Shown here in pieces: positions 35,508-48,417 of a stretch of DNA of 64,000 bases. Numbering within the stretch: the stretch's first letter is position 1; each line of letters opens with the position of its first letter. Origin of the DNA: Emydura subglobosa. Taxonomy: Eukaryota; Chordata; Testudines; Chelidae. The stretch lies in NCBI GenBank assembly GCA_007922225.1, contig ML679956.1:20028689-20092688 (forward strand), given 5' to 3'. The notes under the pieces were generated by a model. The model was not told the DNA's origin. It saw only the letters and a list, made by a program, of their open reading frames with translations, and made no database searches. Both the position numbers and the translations under genes were made by a program.

Positions 35508-36033
35508 CTTTTAATTGACAAGAGCCATCTCTCGGCTCTCCAGCGGGCTGCTGTTGGGTCTCCACTCCAAGCTGGGCTGCCACTCACGCTCCTGGCTTGG
35601 GCTGCCACCTGGGGTCTCTGCTCTAAACAGGGAGCCCTGCTGCCTCTCAGGCTCCTGGCTCCCCACTCCCAGCAGGGAACCTGGCTGCACCCAGGCTCTT
35701 GGCTCAGAGCCTGGCTGCCCCCAGACTCTCGGTTTCCCACTGGGAGCACAGCAGCCGACCAGACTCTGGGCACAGATCTCCCCGCTGGGGGCAGGGAGAT
35801 GAGAAGCCTGGCAGGGAAATTAGGCTCCCAGCATGGAGCTGCTTGGAGCTGAGAAACATGGCTCTCAGCCCCCCCAACTGCCTCTCTTCAGTCGGTGGAG
35901 AAGCACTCCTGGTGATGACACACACCACTGACAGAAGGAGGATACTGTGGACATCAGCCACCACAGTAATTACTGCAGTGGCTCTAAATTGACCTAATCT
36001 AGGTTGATTTAAGATTGTAGTGCAGACATGCCT
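35508..36033. mobile_element. MITE fragment with GC-rich repeated core
   Basis: The core 35530-35820 is GC-rich and repeats phrases such as GGCTCCTGGCT, GGGCTGCCACT and CTCTTGGCTCAGAGCC at irregular spacing. The right end reads CTAAATTGACCTAATCTAGG and then GTGCAGACATGCC. It is related to the element at 37115-37659, but its left end is missing. The 86-105-codon frames here come from the repeated GC-rich text. Confidence 0.55.
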
Positions 36034-37114
36034 ATAGTTATGGTGATCATTGGGAGGAAATAAGTGAAGGATAAAGGAAACCCATTCTTGCCCACATTCC
36101 TACTGTCCCCTGGAGCCACAGCAGGGGTGATTTGATGTGAAACACACAATCACTGCATGATGTGAGTGAAACATCAGCAAAACATTGTATTGTACATAAA
36201 TATCGCAATCTGTATTTAAACTAACATTTTGTAGTTATGAAAACTTTTATGTTAGTTTGATTGAAAAGGCAAAATGGAACATTACAAGTGTCCTAACAGA
36301 ACTTCTCGGTACACCAGGATAACATAGAAAATAGTCGTTTTAATTTTTAGGAATACAAGGTCTCTAGGCTATTAAACATTTGTTGAGAAATTAGATGAGA
36401 CCAGTGGATATTTTAGAATTAACAGGTACGTGGATTATTAAATGGAGAATTAGCAAGCTTCTATTGTGAGTGCGTTCCTCTTAGGCATGTGGGCCCTTTT
36501 GTAGTCCATAGGGATCCATTGCAGTCCACAGACAGTAAATGTAACTATGAGCTAATTGGTGAAGTCCAAAGGTAGTGTGCTAAATATGTAGGGTCTAATT
36601 CTGACACACACCCCCTTGAATTCAATGGGATTCAATGCCAGGGTCATAATGCAGTGCACACTCTGACCCGTGTTCATCTGTAAGTCCTTCTTTGTGTCTT
36701 ACACATATGAGTTTACTTTTAGGTCCTCTTATAAACAGGGCCCTATCACCTTAAATAGTTTTTTTTTAAAAACATACTATTGCATTATTATTATTTTATC
36801 AATATATATTATTGACAGTAGCATATGTAACCCTTTAGACAGGGTACTCCTGAAATACCACATTCATACTCTAGGGGACTTCCCCTGGACTACAGAAGCG
36901 ATGGCTGCAGAGGCTCAGGACTCCATTTCGCATGTTGCCTAGGTTCCAGGGCAGAGAGAGAACTGGCTAGTAGTATTACCAGAACCAATCATAAGCTAGA
37001 ACTCGGAAAAACCAGAATTTTACTTTGGTTTGGACTATGTTTGGAGTATAGAAGGGAGAGAAGCATCTCAGCCAGGTAAGACCCTATTATCCTGCACATT
37101 GCAGGGAAGATTTT

Positions 37115-37659
37115 GGACTGGTCTACACTACACAGTTAGGTCGACATGAGCTGCCTTTTGTCAATCTAATTATGTCAATGACTACACTACGGCCTTCCTT
37201 CTGCCAGCGTAAGTGCCCTACTACACCAACATAATAACTCCACCTCCGTGAGAGGTGTAAGGCTTCGGTAGTTACACCTTGTAGTTAGGGCGATGCAGTG
37301 TCTATGTAGACTCTGCCCTGTTGGCTGTCTTGTCAATTACAAGGCAGGAGCCATGAAATTGACAAGAAAGCCTGGCAGCTAGAGACCAGCTGCCCCCTGC
37401 TCCCCTGGAGAGCTAGGTGGCTGGACTCCGCTTCAGGCTGGGAGCTGGGGCGAGAAGCCAAAGCAGCTTTGGACCCCAATCTGGGCTGGGAGATGGGGCA
37501 GGAAGTTTCAGACCCCGCTCTGGGCAGGGAGCTGGGGGGGAACAGCTTGCCGGGAGCCTGTGGGGCAGGTGAGGGTGCTCATCACTAATCCAACGAGGGT
37601 AGTGTGGACATGAACCATCTAATATAGGTCAACTTACATTTCTAGCATAGACATACCCT
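37115..37659. mobile_element. MITE with TCTACACTAC ends and GC-rich core
   Basis: It opens GGACTGGTCTACACTACACA and GTTAGGTCGACATG, and closes TAGGTCAACTTACATTTCTA, then GCATAGACATACCC, forming imperfect inverted ends (GTCTACAC...; GGTCGACAT/TAGGTCAAC). The centre, about 37370-37580, has repeated CTGGGAGCTGGGG-like units. Non-coding. Confidence 0.65.
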
Positions 37660-38539
37660 TTGAGCTCTTTGGAGATTTCTTGTACACTGGACAGCTTCAT
37701 CTCAGTGTAGACCAGAAACCGCAGGAGGCTGAGGAGAGAATCATGGTCAGGCTACCAGGAGCCAGCCTAACTGCACATTGGCATCCAGGCCAGAGAGCCA
37801 CAAGCATGATCTGACCACCCTTGGTATGGAATCTCTGTAAGGGACACCCCTGTTTGTTTATGCTGATATTGTGTTTTAAGCCAGTCACCAATTCAGCACT
37901 GCATCACCCATAAAGACTGAGCCCAAACTCACTATTTGCCTTGGCAGGTGCTAGGAGAGAGCACAGGGTTGTTTGTACTGGCTATAAATGTTGGGAGCGG
38001 TGGAGTTGATGCATTATCTTTTATTGTCTGGTTTGCATTTTCTCCATTGTCCCCCTTATTCTGAGTTCCCCATACCTAATAAGCCCCAGTCACTGTTTTA
38101 TTACTCTGGGAATTATGATGGCTATTTTATGTTTGTGTGCCCTGATTGACACTCCTCTGTATGAAACTGGCTGTTGAATATTTTCCCATGTGACAGGCCC
38201 ACTGTTTTCTTGGCATTTCGTTGGGTGGAGACACCAGGCACCCTTACAGATGAACCCAGGATCCATGCCCCCTGAGGAGAAAAGGGAGAAGGCTGCAGCC
38301 ATACTTTAGGATTAGGTTACAAAACGGAGGCACCACCAGAATTCTAATTACAAAAGTATCAGGATAATAAAAAAACAAAAACAACTATACATCAACTTTA
38401 CCCCTCCCATACTAAAGCCCAGTCCTATGAAAGCAATCAGTAGAAAAACTCCCATTGATTTCAGTGGTGCAGAGGTAGGCCCCTAGAGACCAACAATTGT
38501 CACGGTCCAAAGACTGTTCAATGGCCTTTGTGAAATTAG

Positions 38540-38790
38540 TTATTATTTTTATTACTGTAGTGTCTAGGGGCCCTAGTGATGAATCAAAAACCCATTGTGC
38601 TAGGCTCTGTACAAACACAGAACAAAAAGACAGCTCCTGCCCAAAGATCTAACGATTTAAATAGAAGAAAAGAGATAACAGAGAGAGAGAGACACACACA
38701 CACATGTGGTAGCATAAGGAAACCATTAGATAATATAGGTGAGCATGACAGGCACTGGTGTCTGCGCACCAGCTGCCTAACCATTGTGGT
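38540..38790 (-). repeat. Old retroposon tail, antisense
   Basis: The + strand reads TTTTATTACTGTAGTGTCTA, GGGGCCCTAGTGATGAATC, CATTGTGCTAGGCTCTGTAC, AAACACAGAACAAAAAGACA and GCTCCTGCCCAAAGATCTAA. I recall this as a widespread reptile repeat whose sense strand contains TGTTTGTACAGCGCCTAGCA. It continues through a GA/CA simple run (38681-38704) to about 38790. Family unassigned (LINE or SINE tail). Confidence 0.6.
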
Positions 38791-38799
38791 TTAAATTTA

Positions 38800-41700
38800 T
38801 TCCTGGTGAATAATTGTCAATATCACAAAATCACCACCACAGTAACAGCATCCATCTGTGTTGGAAGTATCAGCAAAGGCCAAGAATCAGAGGTATACCA
38901 AGACTGACCTACAGAGCAGAATGCAGTTGGGACATTGGTGAAGTTTAGCCACTGCTTGTATTTACAGCTTGTGTGGCAAACTATAGTTCTGCAGGGCTGT
39001 CAATCCAACACCTTTCACCAGGACAACATTCACCAATTAAAAACAAATAACTAAGAGCAATTAGACCACACTTTGCACTAATTACTATACTTGCCTGTTT
39101 CTCCTTTTGCATTACAAAAGCATTACGATGTCTTTAAACTGATGAATATCTATCTTTTTTAATGACACTTCTGTTTGACTTTTTTTAGCAAATGCATTTC
39201 CTTCCTAGCGAAGACCTTACTTTTCTTTTTGCCAAAATTCACAGCAAATTCATGAATAGAGGGTTTTCAATGAGAAAACCTGCCAAAAACTTCAATATAG
39301 CAGCACTACTGGGCCCTGCAGCAATGTATCTTGTAAGCCAGAAGGGGAAGCTCCAGTGAAAGACTGAATAATGATTTTTTAAAAATATATTTTGTTTGCA
39401 ACTGGGTACATTTTATAAACAAAAGCATTATTTAAAAGAAGCATTGATTAGAATACAGATCATACATTACAATGCAAATGTACCATACAGTACAATGAAG
39501 AAATTGGACACCCATTTTAGCAGTTACTGCATTGCAGTCAGATCCATCCTGACTAGGTTTATCTGTTCTCATTCAGTTTCCTCAGAAAAAATGAAATTAT
39601 GAATTTCCCTCATGCACTCAAAGCAGCTGAATACACTGAGTCTGTATGCTTAGTATAAGCTTACAGTCATTTGCCCTCTTTTACTGCAAGCCTATTGGCA
39701 TTTGTAATTCTATATTTATTTCCATCAAACTTATCTTGCCTTACTGCTAAAGACAGAATTCTACAGTCCATACAGGTAATGCTAGCTGAATTTTGCGGGG
39801 ATGAGATTTACAATACAGCAATACTAGGGTGTTTGCTTGTTCCTAAAGCATCAGAATCAAACTCTTTCTTAATGATATACAATATATTTTTGTGGCAGTG
39901 TAATTAATTTTTTCCACAGTCATAGATTTTTTTTCCTAAGTGGCAAATTATGCTAAGTCTTTGTGAGTTAATTAAAAACCTTATCTGTTAATTATCTACG
40001 GTATATATACAAAATAGCTGTTCACATAAGTTCTAAAGTTTTAGGGGGGGTTATCACTGGCATCTTACTGACTAAATTAGGAAAATTTATTAATAGACTA
40101 AACTTTTGCTTTTATCATTTTAATTTGAAGGTATTTAAATGGTGGTTACAGTCAATCACCACATCTAATTTGTCAGTGTAAAATTAATTGCAATAAAATG
40201 ACGCAAGAAGTAAGTTTGAAAATAAATGTCATTTCTTTTGTGTCTGTTGAATGTAGGTTATATAAATAGCCTAGCTAATTGCCACCATTTTGGGCTGAGA
40301 GAGACAGAATTAAAAACCTTCGTGTTCTGTTGCTGTTATCAATTATCTGGAATGCTCTCCTGTGAAAGGACTTAGTTTATTGTAAGTTCAGGACAGTTTT
40401 GATTTTCCTCACAAAACGTTCAATAAACTTAGGCTGCTTAAAAACTGCTCATTCTAACTTGGGGGAAAAATACTTGCATCATTCAGATGCAATAGGTACA
40501 GAGTTTGATTATATTTAATGGAGGTATTTAAGTGTGATTTTTTTTTAAATGAATCAAGACATACAATATCTACAGTAACGGAATTTCTGGTGCTTATTAC
40601 CAGATTTTGTCTCTGCTCCAAATTCCTGGCATGTGAAGTGACAGAGCATATATTCACAGGTAATAAAGACAAAAACAAAAGAGAACCAAATGAACATGAT
40701 GATAAAGGTTTGGCAGGAATACTTAAAATTAATACAAGTACTGAAAGAATAAAATTAGTAATCAAGTTGGGAGTCGTATCTTGGAAGTAACAAATGTTCT
40801 ACGTTATCTACAAAGATAACACACTGCATTCATTTTTCTTTAGTAGCTAATTTAACTACCAGGTTTTTATTGCTTCTGCTCAGTCCTTCCATTATTAGCT
40901 GAAGTAGACATTTTCTACAAAAGTTCATCTTTGGTAGTAATAATTTGCTGCCATATAAAATTAATGGCTTTACATAAAACATATTACTGATTTCAGTGCC
41001 ACTTGTCAGTTTCTTGCTCACTGGTGAAAAGAACACAGTGTATATCTATTATGTCCTGTGTGACTGTCCTTTAACGGCAATGTATATTGTAAGTTTTAGC
41101 ATTGTTCCTTCTGTATATTTTTTAAAGAAATTGTTCTTTATAGAAGAATGTTAATTAGTAACTGATAGATATAAAGATTGGCAGGGACAGCCCATTAATT
41201 CCATTTAACTTAATAGCACTTAGATCTTAGCTTGCAGTACAGCTGTATTCAGACTGGATTATAAATGTAATTTTTTGCATCATTAACTTGCCTGATTAAT
41301 CTTAGACAGCATAAGCATAATTATAGAAATACCAGACTTCTTGTGTGCTGGTTTAAGGTTGTAGCTTTGCTTCTTTATATTTGCATCATTGTCAGTAGCA
41401 TAGGTTTTGAGAAGGGAAGCTGAGAAACTAGTACTTTTCCTTTCTCAACGATTAAACCATGCCGTGTTGTAATCATTTCTCATTTCTAATTTTTTTTAAA
41501 TGCCCCGCATACCATGCTTCGCTTTTGACAAGTACAATTATAGGGTATTTGCATAGTAATTGACCACCATTAGCAGTGTGTTCATGCTGCTCAAGAAGTA
41601 TTAATGCAAGCACATGTAGTGTATCTTTGGTGCCTTTCATAGAACACAATGATTTCTATGCAGGTTCCATGGGGGAATGCTTACTGCCAGAAGATGTCAT

Positions 41701-42998
41701 TGTGATTTTCACATCACAGTCATCATGGATGCCCCGGTTGGAGAGCTCATAAGCTGTTCCCCATATTGGACAAAAAAGAGCCCAAATTCAAATATCAGCC
41801 TCAGATTTAGAGTGGATTTGATGAAGTGCTGGACTTTGTTGGTGATAGGACTGGGAATTAAATGCTGTACATGGCCTCACATTATCTGTTAATAATAATC
41901 AGGAAACCTGACCTGCCTGATATCCAAAAATGTTTGTCACATTTTTTGTCAGTAGAATAAATTATACCCCCAAAATGAGTTCTTGGCTTTGTCCCAAGTA
42001 TTGCCTCGTCAGTATTAAACAGCACTGAAGTAACACCCACAAAAAATCACCTACTGCATGCGAACACACAGTTACATAAGTACTACATATGGATTTAACT
42101 GTTAAAGTTCAGATCCAGGGTTAGATCCGGTTCTGAATTCCTCCAAAAGCTCCAGAGGAGGTGGATTCAGTGCTTTGGATTTTAATTTCTGTATTCAAAG
42201 AAAAAGGAGGAGGAGGAAAAAGAACATAAATGTGGTAGTGTCATTTTTACAGTCCCAAACAAATATACGTGGTTGCTGGGGCATGAGAGAGGTCGTCAGA
42301 GAAAGGATGTGACTGGAGTGCTCTATGTCTCTAGATATGTAACTAATTAATAGATGAGGTGCCGGTAGGTGGTACTCAAGAATATGTAGCATAGTTCTTG
42401 TTTTTTTGTAAGAACAATCACTTTTGTTTGCACTGTAAATGGCCTTCCTCTGTGCATCTCTTTATGTAGCATTTGAACAGAGGGAGCATCTTCTGAGGTA
42501 AAGAGGAAGCATTTAGCTAATTTTGGCTTTCTCAAGGGGAACGCAGATTTAATAAAAAAGGTAAGCATGCAGCCACCCTTTAAGGCTACTAATCTAATTT
42601 TTTATGTCAGGGTCACAGAGTGCACAGCCATCCTTAGAAATAACAAATACAGCATTTTATGATTTATTTCTGTTTTTGCATTTGAGACTCCTAACTCCCT
42701 TTTTTTCCTTCCTGTTTGTGGGCAGGAGCCCTGCTTGGGTGGATTCCTACACCATTGCAGGAAGTGGTACCAGCTAGGGCAGTACTTGCTGCTTAAATAG
42801 GTTGCAGAAGACTCTGAGGTCCCCTCAGAAGACCAGGGGAGGTGAGCAGGGAAGAGGTTTGAAGCACTGCAGAGGGCTTGATAGTAACCCTGGTTCCAAA
42901 TGCTGAAATGCTTGCATCTCCTACTGTTGCTGCAGGAACAGCCAGTGGCTCCATTGTATTCTTCTCCCAGTAGTTCTTCGATCTGTGGCTGAGAGAGG
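38800..42998. other. Intron sequence without assigned features
   Basis: AT-rich, unique-looking sequence with no recognised repeat, exon or RNA gene. Open frames here (up to 148 codons on minus near 42602-43048) do not match families I know and lack splice support. Confidence 0.4.
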
Positions 42999-44048
42999 TG
43001 TGACATGCTGTACCCATGTACACCCTTATGGTGTGATTTGTATATCATTCATGTTCGCCCTTACAGTGTAACTGTGTATTGTCTGATTCAAAGTATGCCA
43101 TGTAAGGTGTTTTTGGAATGCTCATGGCAAAGTGAACATTATTGTTATGGTAGCATGTTTCCTGCAACATCATACATATGTACAGATATGAAACTCTGCT
43201 GTGTGTCACACGTGGTTTGAATAGATGCAGACAAACGCAAAGCTGTGTTTCCACACACTGCAAAGGCATGCATATAGGAACAATTGACTGGCCTAAGCAC
43301 CTGTGAGCACTTTGGCTCACGTAGAAGAAATTATGCCCATTGCTGGACAGGGCCAATCACCTGACCCCAGGGGGTGTTGGGGAAACTTGTTAAAAGCTGA
43401 GGCGTCTTTTCTCTTGGCTCTCCCTTGGAATCCATCTTCTAAACAACACCAAAGACTGAGAATTTACCCACGTGGGAGGCTGGTTGCAAGATGCATCACA
43501 ACCAACCTGTGTGGTAAGATGTATATAGGCTAACATATTAATCTTAGGTTAAGATGCGAGTTATCTTTCAGTTAATTGTGATTAACTCCTTGATTTATTA
43601 ATAATCTGACTTAGATTCACTTAAAATCTTGCTGTAGTCAATAAACTTATTTGTTTGTCTTATCTAAAACAGTGCATGTGGATTGAATGTGTGCAGAGAC
43701 CTCACTTAGCGTGACAGAGCTGGTGCATATCAAATTCTTTAATAAATTGACGGACAAATGTGAATGAGCTTGCATGGTGCAGTGTACAGCACTGAACGCT
43801 GAAAGATGGCAGTTCCCGTGGTTGCATCTGGGACTGGGGGTATTTGCTGGGGGGTCTATCCCATGAGTGGGCTGGCCAGATGTACTCCTTCACTAGGTCA
43901 GGGACCAATTACTTGCAAGAGGCTGGGTGTGGGCTGACCCAGGAGTGGGTGGTTCACACTGCAAAGCTGGGTAGGTCATGGCCCAGGATTGAGGAATTGG
44001 GGTGACAATTGTGGGAGGGAGGGATTGCGGGAGGGAGGGAATGTCACA
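42999..44048 (+). repeat. Solo-LTR-like repeat, copy B
   Basis: Begins TGTGACATGCTGTACCC and ends GGAATGTCACA. AATAAA lies at 43640-43645, followed by TTATCTAAAACAGTGCATGT. It matches copy A (21830-22950) in order and sequence blocks, for example TTTTTGGAATGCTCATGG and GGTTGCATCTGGGACTGGGG. A tract of six G3 runs sits at 44013-44039. No internal retroviral genes adjoin. Confidence 0.7.
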
Positions 44049-44477
44049 GGAGGGAAAGGGGAGTTCCCACATCCAGGAGCCCTCCTTTTGAGAGTGAGAG
44101 GTCCACATATACCATCCTGGAGTGAGGAGAGTCATGGGTTATCAGGTTGCTGGCAGCTCTGCAGGGAGCTTCCCTTGGATGGGGTTAGTAACCCTATTGG
44201 GCTCTCTTGCAGAATTCCAGACACTCATAGTTCTCTTTCTGCCCCTCCCCGTCCAGTTTTATAAGTGGGATTGTTTCTCCCCTGCTCCTAGGGATGCCTC
44301 AGTCTCTTAGGGTGGCGGAGAGATGTCACAAGTGCTCCTTTCCAGACATCCTCCACCAGCACCTTTAGCCTCCAAACTGCTGTTGGAGATTAAGATGGCA
44401 AGGCAGTATTGCACAAACCTCTTGCTGTCTCCCTTCTGTGGGGGAAATATTTCTCCCCTCTTCTGTTGGGAAGGATA

Positions 44478-44700
44478 CGCTAGTGGATAGAGCATTGTAG
44501 TAGGACTCAGTTCCACTTTAAGACAAAGTCTTCCTGTGTGAACTCAGGCCAATCACTTAAATTATCTTGGGCCAATTGTAAAAGGAGGATAGTATTTCCC
44601 TTCCTCGCAAAGATGTCAGGAGGATAAAATCCATTAATGATTTTGAAGTGCCCGGATGCTATGGTGATGAGGGCCATATAAGCACCTAGACAGATATATA
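44478..44700 (+). repeat. MIR-like SINE, nearly full length
   Basis: The head reads GCTAGTGGATAGAGCATTG (A-box-like). Then come GTAGTAGGACTCAGTTCC, TGTGAACTCAGGCCAATCAC, TTAAATTATCTTGGGCC and GTAAAAGGAGGATAGTATT. The tail reads TTTTGAAGTGCCCGGATGCT, then GGGCCATATAAGCACC. The order is that of a tRNA-headed CORE-SINE in sense. Confidence 0.65.
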
Positions 44701-45003
44701 GACTAAGGTAATTTTGGTGGGTATAGGTGCACCTGTCTCCTGGTCATCTTCAGGTTCTTCAAGCAGCTACTGCCTTATTTGTTGCCTTCTACCATTTCTA
44801 TGATGCCAGAGTCTATCTCAGCAGAGTTTCTATCTGCAACTCTGAGGAAAAGGGCGAGGGTCAGTCAGAGGCACCTGTATGTTAAAAATTAACACTAAAA
44901 AGAAAGGACACAACTAGTTTGATGATAAATGGTATATTCAATTGCTTGATCATACTTTGGTTCATTATTAAATATATTCAAGAGACCAAATAACCAATAT
45001 CAG

Positions 45004-45755
45004 TCTCATAGACTTTAAGGCCAGAAAGGACCATTGTGATAATCTAGTCCGATTTCCTGCTCATCACAGGCCACAGAACCTCACCCAGCCATTCCTATAG
45101 GTCCATAACCTCTGGTTGAGATGCTGAAGTCTTCAAGTCTTGACTTAAATATTTCAAGTTACAGATAATTTACCAATTACTGTATCTCAAACCAGTAAGT
45201 TTCCTGTGTCCCACACTGCAGAGGAAGGTGAAAAAATCACAGGGTCTCTGCCAATCTGGCGCATGGGAAAATTCCTTCCCGACCCTAAATATGGCAATCA
45301 GTTAGACCCTGAGCATATGAGTAAGACCCATCAACAGACACCTGGGAAAGAATTCACTGTCTTAATTCAGAGGCCTCCCCAACTAGTGTCTCATCTACAG
45401 CCTTGGAGATAATTGCTAATAGCAATTGTGGATGGGCCATATGCCATTGTAGGCAATCTCATACTATCCCCTCCAATAACTTATCAAGCTCAGTCTTAAA
45501 ACAAGTTAGGTTTTTTGCCTCCACTACTCCCTTTGGAAAGCTGTTCCGGAACTTCACTCCTCTGATGGATAGAAACCTTTGTCTGATTTCAAGCCAAAAC
45601 TTATTGATGGCCAGTTTTGTATCCATTTGTTCTTGTGCCAACATCGGCCCTTAACCTCCCTGGTATTTATCCCTCTGATGTATTTAGAGAGAGCAATCAG
45701 ATCTCCCCTCATCCTTCATTTTGTTAGGCTAAACAAGCCACACTCTTAAGATTTC
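45004..45755 (-). mobile_element. CR1 LINE 3' region
   Basis: The + strand starts TCATAGACTTTAAGGCCAGA, then AAGGACCATTGTGATAATCT, the reverse of a CR1 3' terminus. Further in are CCTCCACTACTCCCTTTGGA, CTGTTCCGGAACTTCACTCC, ATCCATTTGTTCTTGTGCCA and GGTATTTATCCCTCTGATGT. This is the usual conserved non-coding and terminal-ORF part of CR1. Minus-strand element, 5'-truncated as usual. Confidence 0.85.
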
Positions 45756-46872
45756 CTGTCAGGCTTATTGCTAAAGCCAATAATAATATAGTACAGGAAA
45801 GAGGTTCAATACGATACCAGTCTTCAGGAAGCCATCTTGTGCAGTATTGTTTCATTCACTTTGCACAGAAGTTGTGCTCCCAAAGTTGCATCCTAAAAGC
45901 CATCTTTTTATATCCTACCTGTTAACAAGTAAAAGATACTGTGTACATCATCTGAAACTAGATTTAACCAAATCAGCTTTCTGTCTTGTTTTTCTGGTGC
46001 CATGGTTATATTCCTTATCTCTTTGTTCTGAACACATGCATTCCAAGTACCAAGCAGGGCGAAAGCACCTCCTATGTGTGTACTATGGTAGAACATTCAT
46101 ATATCTTGTCCTTGTCCTTTGGGACACTCCAGTGTTAGCCTGCGAGAGTAACTCCCTACCTGTCACAAGGTTAAAACACTCATATGTCCTGATCCTGGCA
46201 GTTTTCTTATCTACTTAAGTCAAAGTTTGCTTCAGTTAATGCAAGGTGTTATGGGATACTTGATATGGGTGGGAAGAGTATAATACATTCAGTTAGCATA
46301 ACTTCCGAACACTTATATTAATACTATGCCTAACATATATGCATTGGCCAATGTGTCATTCATTTATCCTGACACTTCTTTTTCCGAATAGTGATGCTAA
46401 TGATGCAAACTGCATTTTAAATATATCACCAGCAGGCAACAAATGATCAGTTCAAAGATGGTACATTTATCTTCCTTCTCATAGATAGGTACCTTTGATT
46501 TGGATGTTCCTGATTCAGTTCAGACAACATTGTCTGGCACTTAGAGCGGGAGACTGGGTATCAATGGAAGTGACTTTCCCTGTGTCCTATCTCAGTTTAG
46601 CCATGATATTCACCTGACAGAGATTTTTGCAAAGCACTTGGAGTTCTTCAGATGAAAGACACTCTTGTGTCTAAGTTGTAATTCTTTTCATTCAGTTCTT
46701 TTTGTAATAGTTAAGGCTCAGCTCCAGACCACAAGGCCTGGCTCAAGTGACCTGTCTGGGTGCTAGGGAAAAACAACAGGATAAGAGGGAGAAATTCTCT
46801 CCTTCAGACCTTGGACTGGCAGTGAAACTGGTCCACAGAGACTACTTGTACCCATAGAGTAGCCTATGTGTT

Positions 46873-47540
46873 TCACAGAGTTCCATGGAGTTTAAGGCCA
46901 GAAAGGACCATTAGACCTATTGTATATTACAGGCAATTACGTTTCACGCAGTTACCCATATACTGAGCCCAAAAGCTTTGGTAAGACTAAAGTATTTCAG
47001 TCTCAAGGAGACTAAACTGTTGTGTGGTACAGGGAAAGAACAGGAGAGGCCAGGGTTTCACCAGTGCCTGAGGCCCCTGCAATGACAGGGAACTGACTAG
47101 TTGAGATATGCCCAGATAATCTATACCCCAGGCTGCAGAGAAAGATAAAAAACCCCAGACTCCCAGCCAATCTTACCTGAGGGAAGATTCCTTCCTGACC
47201 GCAAATCTGGCAATCAATATGACTCTGAGCATGTGAGGAAGACACACCAGCCAGGTATCCAAAAAGAGGCTTCTCTGTACCACTGGTCCACTCCAGCTGT
47301 GGCTAATCTCTGATGCTTCAGAGCAAGCTGAAGTAAATCCCCATAATAAACCTAGCCAATTGCACACGGGGGAAAAAAATCCTTCCTGTAGATGGAAGCC
47401 CTGAAGCATGAGATTCAATTATAGTTGTTAGCTTAATGCACAAATACATTGTTATGAGCATGTGGACGTCAATGCAGGCAATCCCATTCTCCCCATAGCC
47501 TCCCCCCACATGCAGCCCTTTCATGATGAGGAGGAAATGA
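46873..47540 (-). mobile_element. CR1 LINE 3' region, second copy
   Basis: The + strand reads TCACAGAGTTCCATGGAGTT, then TAAGGCCAGAAAGGACCATT, the reverse of a CR1 terminus. Later come GATTCCTTCCTGACCGCAAA, TCTGGCAATCAATATGACTC and GAGCATGTGAGGAAGACACA. The same string is seen in copy one as CTTCCCGACCCTAAATATGG and CCCTGAGCATATGAGTAAGA. Confidence 0.8.
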
Positions 47541-47544
47541 TAGA

Positions 47545-48410
47545 AGTACTCTAGGTAATGAATGAGCTGTTAAATACATTTTCCACAGCCATTCTCTATG
47601 CTCAGGATCATTCTAATGATCCGCTCACTAAGTCTGACAGGAGACATGGAATAAACCTCAATGCAATCAGTAGAAAAATTAGACTTTTTAAGTGGAGTCA
47701 CTGTTGTGGGGACACACTGGAAATGAGAGTCTGCTCTGTTCACCAAAAGTCATAATGTGAAAATGTGTGTTTGTTTATTTAGCATAGCAGCAGAAGCCCT
47801 CCCTTCTCTCCACCAACCTTCTTTTAAAACTTGTTTGCAAGGACACTGAGTTTCTGTCTTCTGAAGGAAGGGGAATTTTTAGAACTAGTTGAGAAGTAAC
47901 TAATTTCAATAAGTGACAAGATTTACATCGAACTCCGTAGTAAACAGAAGAATTAAATAGGTCTGTGCCAAGGTCTTGAATCCCTATGTTTGGAGGACGA
48001 TACAACGCACCTCAGAAATTCAGGGACAACATTGTTATAATAACATTCATGTGTGCTAAAACTATTTTCCTTTCACTTTTTCTCAGATTTTTTTAATCCT
48101 AAAAAAACTGAATCAGAAATGAGAGTGATAGTGTTTTTACACCTGCTTCGCACTGGTGTAAATGACTACAGAAAGTGCAGGTCAATAAAGAATCAGACTC
48201 CCTCTCGCTGTATCTTTCGCGCTTTCTCGTATCTTCATAGGGGTATTCACCTAATATAGCACCAAGGAAAACCTGATACTGTTCAGGCATACCTGTGCAA
48301 AGGTCTACTTTCATTTCTCTGCTTCACAAGCTATCATAGTGTACCTACGAGAGCCTGATTATAATTTTCACACATCATCCTCCAGTCTTGTATCTATCTT
48401 AGGGGCATTT
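47545..48410. other. Intron sequence without assigned features
   Basis: No repeat or exon recognised. Confidence 0.4.
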
Positions 48411-48417
48411 GAGAAAC

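Noticed and set aside
35456..35992. Overlapping frames of 86-105 codons on both strands
   Set aside because: Caused by the GC-rich repeated core of a MITE.
42602..43048. 148-codon minus open frame
   Set aside because: No recognisable domain, no splice or promoter support, and it runs into the LTR at 42999.
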